In this document: in pieces, positions 49,856 through 61,800 of the stretch
Layout: every line of letters starts with the position of its first letter
Numbering within the stretch: the stretch's first letter is position 1
Position numbers and translations under genes: made by a program
The notes under the pieces: generated by a model
Databases searched by the model: none
What the model was told of the DNA's origin: nothing
Seen by the model: the letters and a program-made list of their open reading frames with translations, nothing else
Assembly (NCBI GenBank): GCA_000310025.1
Contig: FN649736.1
Span: 4,045,861-4,109,860 of the forward strand
Direction: 5' to 3'
DNA: 64,000 nucleotides
From: Ectocarpus siliculosus
Lineage: Eukaryota > Sar > Phaeophyceae > Ectocarpales > Ectocarpaceae

Positions 49856-52800
49856 TGGGTGGGCACAGGGCGATGGGGAGGAATGAGGAAGAGGAGGAGA
49901 AGAGAGACCAGGCTAAGGTCGATATGTCGAGCTATATCTCATGCTTCTGAGTTCGGTCGGCGTAACGGACGAAGATAACCGGCCCTCGTATTCATACAGC
50001 AAGAACGACTGACCTTGTCCGTGCCCAGGCCGTGGAAGGCGGCCTTCAGCCCTCTGGCGAAATTCTCGATGGGGTCGAATAGGAGCGACAGCAGGGCATC
50101 CTCCATCTTCCCAAAGAACTTTTTCTCGATCGTCTTGGCCAGAGAACGGCCGTACTTGTCCTCGTAGGCCTTCCTGATACAGGCCACCTTAGGGTTAAGG
50201 TCAAGGTTGGGGACGAGTACAGGTCAGGACACGCGTTTATTTATTAAGATGCGTGGTTCAACGTGATGTTCACACGTAGGCTGCCTTTCGACGGTATCGG
50301 CGAGAACCATTCAACAGAGAGAGGGAGAGAGAGAGAGAGAGCGAGAGAGAGGAAAATGACGTTTCGTGATGTATTTTTGCTGCCGCCCTCCGTTCGGGTA
50401 GTGTGGCGCAGTCTCTCGGGCGCGAGACCACAGAGTGAAGCAGGAATGGTGTACTCACCTTCTGCAGCATCAACTCAACAAAAGTATCCTAATAGCGGTA
50501 CACCAAGACAACTCTATACATTGACAGAGATGTTTCGAAAGGGCTGCTGTTAGATACCAAGAGAGACAGTAGTATCGAAAGGGCTGCGCGGTGTTTAATT
50601 TCGGCGAATTGTGTCATTGTTTTGTCTGATTCGCACCTGTGCTCTGGAAGACTTGGCCAGGACCTCCACAAAAGTGGTGTTTTTGTCTACGGAGATGATG
50701 GGGATGATGGGCACAGCAGCCGGTCCCGAGGACAATGCCATACGGGTAAACGAATGTTTTGGGGAAGGGGCGGGTTATGGCCCTTGATAGCAGGAAGGGT
50801 GAGATCACGATCGACATCATCGTAGCTAGCACCATAGATATATTTGTCGCAAGCTCACAACTTTCTTATAGGCGTCTGGCAAGAGTCATCCCATCCTCTT
50901 CGTGGCACGTCGAAGCATCAAGATAACACCTGGGTCACATCTCTTTTGAGAATAACAACCAGCAAAACAGAACCACGATGCCAGTGGATCAGCCCGGCGG
51001 TCGACATGCCGGAGCTCTCTACCTCCAGTTCCACACTCCTAAAAGTTTTTCAGGAAACCCGTAATACCGAATAGTGCACATGAATCTAGTCAGCTGCCCC
51101 TAGGAAACGAGAAGTAAGGTTGCGATCAGTGTGAAGAAACAATGTTTGATGTTTGATCCCCGATCAATAGATCCATCGATGCCTGCTTCATCTCGTGAAC
51201 CGATCAACTAGGAGCGGGCGAAAATTTAGGTATACCACAAAAGAGAACCAAACACCCACACAACAAATATATATATGGACTACGACGACGACAACATCAA
51301 CAACACCAACAACAACAGCTATCCCCCTGATCCACCCCCCTGATCCCTACCGTCGGTGTCATGCAGTGTTTCCGCCTGTGCCTCCGCCGCTTCCGGGTCT
51401 CCCTCCTCTGCGGACTCGTCCCTCTCTCCCCTCAGCAGCACCAGGAGAAGGTCCCGGAAAGCCCCTGACATCTCGGAGCTGATCTGAGACTCCGACATCG
51501 GCATGGGTGGGGAGGGAAAGGAGATAGGACGAGGGTGACCACGATTTGGTATTTTCCAGAGGAAAAGCTCAGATACACGTACCAACGCGAAGAAAGCCGG
51601 AACAATGGTAGTGTGGTCGGGGATGCGTGAAAGGGAAACCACTTACGAAGCACTAATAAAGCCAGAAGAACCAAGGACAACGGCAACGAAAAGCTGGGGG
51701 GAGATAGGGGGGGGCGGCATGGTGGTGGTGATGATCTTCTTGATATTGAGGGGGGCGAGGGGGACTCCTTTGAGCTTCTACCATAAACAATCAATTGGAA
51801 AGGGTGACTTCACCAGCCACAGGAAGTGAATCCACTGTCTTATCCCACACTATAGGGGCAGAATAAACGGTCACGGAGATCCTGTTGTATTATGAAGAAC
51901 CCTCCGGGAAATGTTCCGAACAATTTACAGGGACGTTCGCACACAAAGCACACGAATCACGAGGACACTCCTCATCCCCACCTCTTTTGGCAACCAAGTG
52001 CCGACACGGCAAACAGGAGGAAAGAGAGAGAGAGTACGTTTAAAGAAAAATCGATTCAGTACGCTGCGTTGTCCACTCTTCTTGCATGTTGTCCCTCAGG
52101 CAAACGCGCCCATAAATGCAGCGTTTTGAAAAATATAAACCTCCACACGTTGCTGTCGGTCACGAGGCCCGCAATCAATCCATTCGCCTGCAATGAACTC
52201 GGGGAGTGATCCTGTCATCATGTTGAAACGCGTCCTTTCTTTTTCTTCGCCGATTCAAGCCTTTGGTAACAGCATGTTGTAGGTAACGTCTGTCAAACCA
52301 GTGACGATTCAGTGTTATTGTAGTCAACAGTTCCAATGCAAAGTACATCAATATGTATGCATTGAAAAAAAGAAGTATGCACGATGAAAAAACATGTATG
52401 TATGCTTGGTGTGTATATTTCTAACAAAATCAAGGACACTCCGAAAAGGCACCTTGTCGACGAGGCTCTCGTCGTAACGGCCTTCGTAGTAAGTCTGCGC
52501 CGCGGCGATGGCCGCGTTGTCCCTCGTGGTGAGCAGCATGATCATGATGTCTTCGTCTGTGCCGATACCGGCCCTGGGAACAGCAGGATGGGTCGCTTTT
52601 CCGTCGCGTCGAGAAACGAGTACGAAAGCTCAGCTTCGTTTCGTACACCAGTTGCGCTCAAGTCGACTCGAGAAATAGGTTATCTTTCGCAAGGAAGAAA
52701 AAAACACACCACACCGCACGATATTTCTTTGGTTCCGAAAGTATGGTGCGGTTTCCTCCAATAATATTTCCGTTTTTGCGTGGAGCTGCGCCGCAGAATG

Positions 52801-55800
52801 TTTACACATGGTGTACCCGTTTTGGTTGAATGGTGCGTAGTGTCAACATTTCTCTCGCATGGCTTCCTCACCCGTCTTCTTTACGGGTTTCCCGCGTCCT
52901 ACCCCCAACACTCGCACGGGTTTAGGATGCTCGTGTGCCATGATGGCATCTCGTCTACAACGCGAGCTCTCTTTTCCCTCACGAGCTTCTTCTTGATCTT
53001 CTGGCTACCCTTTCTGTGAATTTCCGCGCCACTCTGTTAAAAGGGTGTGGTTGTTCGTTGAACTTTTCTGCTTCCCGTCCATCTCAAAGTCTACATGTGG
53101 CCTCTTTGTTTCTCACATTGCCTTCTTCATGAGGAGAGCATCGAATTCCTGCGTTTCCATCTGCGTGTAGACCATGAATGTCTTGAGGTCGCCGCTTAGA
53201 TCCTTCTCCAGTTGCTCCCTCAGGGTCATCCCGTACATCGTGCGGTACATCTGCAGTCAGCGTGGGGGCGTACAATCTCAGAATATCGATTGCGATGATA
53301 TTGATGATGTTGTTGGGGGTGTCTCTGCTGGTGTTATTGGTGCTGCTGGTGCTGATGCTGCTGTCGTCAGTGTCGAGAAACATCGTTCTGACCTCTGCTC
53401 GTAGCTGTTCAGTAAAAGATAAGACATCCGCGCTAGGCTACAGGCTGAAACAACAAGAACATGTCGGAAATTTTCCTTCCGTTTCCTTGGTGTGGGCCTT
53501 CTTGAATGTCCCGCGGTTCGCATCCCGTATAAAGGTTGTTGCACATGGAGGCGTTCTTCGTGCACGGAGAAATCATTTTCGATCCAACGAGGAACATTGA
53601 GTAATGGAGAGGGTTGGATTAGTTTCTCAGCGAGCCTTTCGCGCGGAATGGAGCCAACGGGGTCTTGTGCGTGTTCCTCAACCGATTGTACGAGTTTATG
53701 TTTAACCATCGATGATCAGGGTTGCCACCAACAATACCACTTCTAATCTTTGGAGATTTCCGACAAGGGGAGACGGGAAGTTGTCCATCCGGTCGCGAGA
53801 ACATGGCCGCAGAAAAGGGTGGAGCATGTCAAAACCCGAATACTACCGCAATATATGGATGGATGGCCAGTGGTGAATGATGGATCATGAAAACGTCGAA
53901 CTCGCCTCGTCGATCCTCTCCACCTGACTCTTGGTCCTGGTGCAGATGATGCCGATCACGCGGCCCTCGTTCGTACCCATCCCTTTGCACGCACGCCATA
54001 TCTGTCGATGTTATTTGTTGTTATCATGGTTGTTGTTGTTGTTGGCGGTGGTGGTGGTCGTCGTCGTGGAACAAAAGCGTAGTATGTACGCCGGGTTGTC
54101 ACAGAAGGCGAGGAGGTGGAATGCCGTGTGGGGGAAGCACAAAAGGTCGAACTGATGCTCCATTTCGTCGGTGCCGAGTAGCGATGGTGGAGGAGGGTCG
54201 TACCACGTTCGATTCTAGTGGACGATGTAGGCACGCAAATATAAAGCAACCTGTCCTCATCACACCTGCTCCGCGTCAACCTTTGCGATGTAGGTCTTCA
54301 ATCCGTCGTTCTCCTCTTCCAACAGCTTCAACCGCTTCTCATCTTGATCCTCCCCCTCAGGCAGATCGACGAGTTGCTACTCGGGCGCACGTGGTATTGA
54401 ACATGTTGATTCGATGTTATTTTTGTGGGTGGTTCTTGCGATGTGTGTGAATCTAAGGTAGAAAATGTTTGAAGAAACAGACGCGGGTGTTGTAGTGTCT
54501 CGCAAATTTCGTGAGCTTGCCGGACAATCTGCAATGCTTTCGATGTCTTCCTCGGACGAGGGACTTGAAGATTTCGTAGCCTCCCTATGCATGCACAGTC
54601 GGCGCACGTTTGTGTGTGTGCAACACGAAGGTTGTGACCGAACAAGAGACGAAAAGCCGACGTACATGCATGCCCACTACTCGTCGAGGATACGATCTGT
54701 GAGTAGAAGATCCCACCCTCTTCGTCGGAACAACAAGCTAACTTCTTGTATCAACGTAAACGAACTAGTTAGAGATGGCACAGAGGGAATGCCAGCTAGA
54801 GTAAACAAAGAGCTGCCAGACTTCAAACCCATTCGGCCAACGAAGAGAGCAACCTCCCTGCGTCCGTCGTCATTCGCAACTGTTCGTACAGAGCAAACGG
54901 AAAACGTCTTGGTCTCAAAGTTGACGGTATTGATGTTGAGGACGAAGTTGATGTTGAAACTAAAGCGCACCTGTTCTGCCCCAAAGGTAGGGTCGGCGGT
55001 GGCGTCCACCCAGAGCGAGACGGCGATCTGAAAATGCCCCCGGAGCTCGGACGAAGCCATGTCGTGAAGGGTCGTGTCGTACTTCTCGGTGAACCTTGAA
55101 CATGAGTGCGAACATGAGGGGCACATAGTGTTGGTTTTGGGGATAAGTATCGTTCGGTTTGCTTTCAGTCTCGTTGATGTTTTTATCGTCGCTGTTGTAT
55201 TCGTGTTCACAACGCGAAACCGCTCTGATCCCCGCCCAGAACGTATGTCTTCCGAACTAGGCTACCCAATCGGCAAGAAACGGACTCCCATGACCACGTG
55301 TGGTAGCATCGAAGAGATGAAGAGATAAAGGAGATAGTTCCTATACGGATGAGGTGGTTGTTTTACATAGCAGTAGAGAAGCACCTTGTGGAGTTTCTTC
55401 GAAAAAAACTCAAATTTGGGCACGCTGCCTTTGCACATCCTTGGGAAGAATTCTCCAATCCCATACGTACAACGCCGCACACGAGGGACGACATGTAACT
55501 GCTTTATTTATGCACAGTTGGGGGGGTACACACAGGGGGGTGGTTGGTGTCCTACGGAGTTGAAGTAAACCGCTGCGTTTCTTTCTCTTCTCAGTACCGA
55601 GGACAACATGTTTTTACCAATAACCTTTCTGATACTTTTTCGCACCTTTCAGAGATGATAGACAGCCGTCCCTTGTCGTTGCCTCCCAAAACGCGGCAAA
55701 TGGCCGCCTGTGTTGAAACCGAAACAACATGTAGGTAACCTGTCAATGTCTGATTGAAGCCTGTAGCAAACTCGTCCGACATGGTCAAGATAACAACACA

Positions 55801-58800
55801 GCCTTCCATCACCTTTAACATGCAGAGTGAAAAGTACTTGCGAAACACACGTTTACATGAACAGACAGTGGCTCACTCGCGTCAGGAGTGCGTCTTTTGA
55901 TTGGTATGGTCAAATAGTTTATCATCACGGGCCTTCCTTTCAGATGGATGAGATCGGAGGTACAGGTGTTGTTCGACAAAGACAACACTACAAAACGTTG
56001 ACCCGGGGGATGAACAAAAACCTCAACCATACCTCGTTTGTGCCCATTCTTTTGGTCGCCCTTCTGATAGTAGCGCAGTAATAATCTACGGGGGGCTCCA
56101 GCATGCACTGCGCGGAGGGTGTGGGAAGCGTGTCAGGAGAGGAGGCGCACTCGTGGTCAATCGGCCCGGTCGGATCGCGTAAACCATCGAATCGTTGCAA
56201 AACCGAGGCGGAGTGTACCAGGTCTTCGCCACCAGACAAGCAGCGAATCAAGTCTCAAGTCAGGTCGACGAGGTGGTGGCTTTCACCCATTTTTTTGCTG
56301 GGGATGTGTGGAGATCCTCTTCATACCCTCCTTTCGCAGATGGTTCGGTTGGATAGTGCGGGCCATCATCACGAGCGACAATGGCACATGTTCAGTAGCA
56401 TCGACCGGGGCAACAAACTACTACTATGTTGCTTTGATGAGGAGGGAGTTCGCGCGTTGTGGACCTCTGATAGGATGAAAACATCAGGGCAAACTGCCGT
56501 GGTGGTCGCTCGCTTTGGGGGATGCTAGTTGATGTTGCGCTGACGTTGCCACCGTAGGTGGGTACACCATATGTAGTCGTCAATCGTTGAAAGGCACTCT
56601 CCTAACCAATTATTCCCTGCGGGGCGCTTGCGTGTAAGAAGGAGGGACACGCACACCCTCCCTCGTGCCTTACTGCGGCAATTATTTCTCTCGCTCTGCC
56701 TTTCGCAGAGCGTATTGTTGTCAGATTGGGGAGATAATGTTCTTGTTGTCGCCTACCTGAAGGACTGCCTTGAGGTCACCGCGAAACTCTTTGGAGATGG
56801 CCTTGTGGAGGGACATCCCCTGCGCTTCCTCGTATTTGGTCTGTGCGTTCCGGCCCAATTACAATGGCACCGGCAACCAGCAAGCGGGGTGTTATCAGGA
56901 GGAGCAAACGTTTGTTAGCCAATCCATGTGTTCCTCACAGTCGATCATAGGGCAGAAAATGATAACCCGAGCCGGCTGAAAGTTGTGAGGAGCATTCGCT
57001 CACTTTTATTCAGAAAGACAATTTATGTTCCGGTTTGTTCCACCTAACGACGTCATGTCACCGTCACGAGTGCGATGTCCGGGCACGAAAATATCAATGA
57101 TAATGACCTCCAGAAGAGGAGCTGGGCGATCTGTTTGAGGGTTCACGACTCCTGCTGTGGTGTTCTTTGTGCCTCCCCTCTCCCTCTTACTTTGATGGCT
57201 TGTATCTGCACCGACGGGGACGTTCCGATGATGTCGATAAACACCTCGTCGTCTGCAACAACCAAGAATAATATGATGAGCAGTTAGACTGTCGCAGGCG
57301 GTTGGGGCGAGGAAACACGAGAACAAGGCAAACACGGCAAGAAAAATACGGCAGGGACGAAAGCATCCAGAAATGGCATTTGTCTAAACCCTTTGCAACG
57401 GTATGCCTAGAACGTTTCTAGAAACTTCAGTCAAAGCGGTGGTTGATGTTCGTGTTTTCGAGAATCGATCACTTGGAGAAGTGACCTTACGCTGGCAACC
57501 ACCGTTCGGCCTTACTAGGAAACGCGGTAACGTCCCGCCCGACTCTCTACCACCTGGGACGTTGCACACGTGATAGGTCCGTCTGAGAAGAGGGAGGTAC
57601 GTGCCTCGACTATCCCCCCGCCTCAGAACTCTTGTTTGTGGAATATCTTCTATTTTGCAAGCAGATGTGTGTCACTTCCCTCTTGAACAACGAATATTGA
57701 CATATGTCAGGCCGCGAAGGATTTGTCGCAGACACTCCCTCGACTACTACACCTACTCGAGTGTATACGTGAGGATGGAAAATTTACCGAAATTTCCGTA
57801 CGTCTACGCCCCAAATCCACCTCCGTGTAGATATACTTGAGATGCCGTCATTGACACCCAAGACTACAAGTTGCTCGAGTAGCCATTCATACACGTTTCT
57901 CTGCCGGTGTCGCACCCTAAATAGCTCTTACCTACAAGTTCGGGCTAGGACTTAGTACGTACCAGTTCCCACGAATTTGCCCACGCCCGCGTCGTAGAGC
58001 TTGGTAGCTTGTTCCTCAGCCAGCGCCTGATACACCAGGACAGAAGACGAAATACAAACGTATCGTCAATTCGGTTGGCTACGAAAAGAGCTGCGTTCTT
58101 TTGCGAGCATATGGGCGTGTTGACTTCCGAACTAGCATCCTCAAAGTGGGTACCTTCCTCTGGAAGCCCTGCGGCGCGGCATGGTGGTTAACGGCCGTGG
58201 AGGTCATCACCATCGCTTAATTTTGCCGGTATAGAGACGCAGAGAGGAGGTGCGCTAGGTGATAACGGGATACCATGTGTAGTGGCCACCTCGTACTGTG
58301 TACAACTCGACGATAAAAGACACACGAATCCTGGGCATGTGCGTACTCCCAAAGCCTAGGCAGCCAATAAAACAGCTATAGTGTTGTACCCTCTGCACGA
58401 CGGATGGTCCGGATGTGTCTTTGGTTCCAAGCAAGTACTACCTTGGTGATGTATCCGACCGGTCGATCGAACGAAACGACCGCGTAAACAAAGCATGCTG
58501 TGTGTGCGTGCACCAAAATCTGACTGATCCTCCATCCATCAATCGTTCACAAACCCACGCCGGACACACACCTCGTCCGCCTCCTCGCTTTCCCCTCGTT
58601 TTCCGGTAAGAAGGCCAACGATTAGCTCCCTCAACCCCCCCCTTATCTCGGAGTTGAGCTTGTCTACCAGGGACTCGTCGTTCTTGGCCTCCCAGTGAGC
58701 TTTCGCGGCGGCGATCTCATCGTTGTTCAGGGGCGCTAGCACCTGCGGAGGCATGCAGCGCGACCGGGAGGACCGGGGCGACGCTTTCGTTCTTCGTCGT

Positions 58801-61800
58801 GTACTTCATGTTCTTATGGGCGTGCTTGTTGACAAGATGGCTTGAAGAACCTCCGACATGAACGAACGCATGTGCTACGGCTTGTGCGGTGGAACGGTTG
58901 GGTAGCTTACAACGAAATGCCGTACTTTCCCGCTCTTTCTCTGCCGAACCAGAGCTCCATGCTGCTTGCACACACGGGGAATAGTTTGTAGAGGTACACA
59001 CAAGTGCTGCTCGTGAGCAAAGTGAATCTGTTGGATAATCAATGAATAACTCACATCTATCAGCAGGGATTCGTTGGTACCCAGGCCGCTGCAGGCCTCG
59101 TCGATGACGTGGCTCACGAACTCGTCTCGCTTCATCAAGGCGTACCGCATCATCTTCTTGTAGTTTCCGCCTACATCACCCTTCACCTATTATTAGACGT
59201 CAGAGACAAGCGATGGCTGCATATCACCGGGGTGCAAATATTATTTTATGTTCCGGGTCGAGTGTTGCCCCGTTTCGGTGGCGGCGCAGTTGAGTAAACG
59301 TCGTTGCTGCTAGGCACGATAGGATCGCTCGACATATCCAAGTACCTTCCATCGCGAAATGGAAGTTCAATCGATGAGGCATGCACAACATAAATCCCCC
59401 CCCTCCCCCCCGTAGCCCCCCCCCCCCCCCCGGTAAATTTTGCCATCGGGATCGGGGTCGGGTTTTCGTCGCTTGGCAGCGATGTTGTAAAACAAGCCGT
59501 TCACTTCGTGAGCTCGGCAACCAGGTTACCGCTTTGTTTTTGCCTCTTTTTTTTTTGCGGTAACCATGAATGGTGGTCGAGTAGATTATGTTGTGCGGGG
59601 TCGGGAACCCTCACTCCGTGCAAAGGGGATAATCGCACCACGTTGTGTAAAAATGGTCAAACACTCGAGGCAGTTACACAGCGCTTATAACTGTCTGTGG
59701 AAGTGAAACCACCAGAAAATAAATTAAGTCATACGCAGCTGTCACCAAGTACGCAAGGAAGTAGGCACAAGATGCCGAACACCCTTAGCAGGATGCAGCG
59801 CACCCTTCATGCGACTCGCCGAATACCCCACGGCGCTTCGCGCATGGTGATGTGAGAGCCTGGTCCGGTGAGAACCCGGCGTGCTCCGTCCCGGCTTTGT
59901 AGGGATGCGAGGTCAATGGTCAAACGACTACGGCATGCACGACTATGAGTACACCCCCCCCCCCCCGTAGTCAGAATTTTGGGAAGGAATTAGGAAGGTA
60001 GTCAAAGAGCTCGAGTCGGTGCAGATGAAAGCAGCGAAATCATCCTAGGATGCTCCAAGCGCACAAGTAATGCAGCCGTCAGGGCAGAACTGGAGATCTC
60101 ATCCCTTCGATCGTGAAGAGACGAAAGGAAGCTAAAATGGCAGTACCGCATGTGCGGTACGGGAGAGAAGAGGTTGCCGATAAAAACTTAGGGGCGACGT
60201 GGGCAAACAAGAAGAGAGGGGTAGACAACCCACGGAGTGGGTCAAGGTGGTAGATGACGTGTGGCAGGAGTTCGAAATCGGCGAATGTGATAAGCTGAAC
60301 ACGGAAAGTCTAGATGGGTTCATGGAGAAGATATAGATATCTGTTGTTTTTGCCCACAGAGAAGAACAGAATCGAACCGAAGAAACCAAGGATATGGAGA
60401 GTCTCCTGTAGATGTGTACGGAATGTTGAAAGAAAGACTAGGGTTCATGTTGGAGTACCTACATGGCCCAATGGATGCAGGAACAAGTTGAAGGTCAAGT
60501 TCAGGACCGGAGACATTGGCCTTCGAGAACGTAGACGAAGATTTAGGAAGGTAGACGATGAAGACGACAAGTTCAAATGTGATTACGGCTCCGAGTGCGA
60601 AGACCGGGTTCATGTAGGTGCGGAATGTACGTTGTACAAGAAGGAGAGGGAAGTGTACATGACTGAGCTGGGAAAAGTAGAAAGAAGATACAGGAAGATG
60701 TTTGAGGCATGGAATAGCCAGGAGAAAACGGTAGCTGCACTGGAGCATAGGAAGTGGGTTGAAAAGGCGGGAAGTGATATCAATAGGATAGATAGATTGG
60801 GGAAGGCAGTTTTAAGCCACCTTGGGCAAAGTAGGAAGGAACTATTGGCCATCGGTGATCGGTCCTGTGGGAACAATGCTCCGTACTCTCGAGGACGTGT
60901 GGTGAATGGTCTACCTAACCGCTAAGACATGCAAAAACATAAGAGTACGCGCACCTCCGCGTAGTCGCGATATAGAGCAAGCACCTTAAACACCATATTG
61001 CCAAGAAATTCTGCGGGGTTACCATCACACCACCCTGACGGACACGCCAGCTCGCACGTCTTGCCCGTTTATTCGGGCTCTTCCAGTGGTTCGAGACGTG
61101 TTGCGATTGTTTATTTCGACCATGCCGAACCTGCGGGAAAACGCTTGTCAAGCATACGTCATCGGATCGTGACGCTACAATTTATGGCACCCTTCTGTTG
61201 GTAACCTCGTGATCTTTTGACTTTTGGACATACGCAGTACAGTACATGTGTTCGAATCTCGGCGCATGTGGTCACACGAGGTTCTCTTGCGCACATTATG
61301 CCCAGACAAAATGGTAGCGATAATTTCGTAGAACATGTGTATTGTTCGACATCGCGATCGACGAGGGAACGGAAACGGCTGGAACCTCCCGCGAAATAGT
61401 TAAACGCACTGTAGGAGGACGGTGGATGAAGGAAACAAAAAAACATCCCTGTATGCTTTCCTCGTGTTGTCTAACGCCTTGCTCACTGTCCCAGCACAAG
61501 TGCTGCTCACGTACTTCGAAGTATGTGGATGGCAGTACTCACACAATCATGACATCTTTTCGTGTCACTTCGACGCTTTGGCACCAATCCTTAAGAGACA
61601 CATTGATGACCACAGGTTACACAACCAACGGCCTTTCCGCGCGTTGGTCTGCTATTCCATGCTATGTATATGTCCTCACTTTTTCCCAAAGGGTTTTCTT
61701 GTATTTCGCACGGTAGGCCTGATCGATCCTCTCTAGCTGTGCCTTGGTCCTGCAACACAGTATGATCATGAGCTGCTCATCATCAGTTCCCAAGCCGGCG

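Noticed and set aside
55740-55850. Minus-strand frame VMEGCVVILTMSDEFATGF between annexin exons
   Set aside because: The flanking exons (GTNE and AAICRVLGG) already form a continuous repeat 4, so this is intron.
60955-61010. Annexin-like exon (FLGNMVFKVLALYRDYAE) with plausible splice sites
   Set aside because: Its phase does not fit, and the neighbouring exons join directly to give a complete repeat 1, so it would duplicate the last helices.
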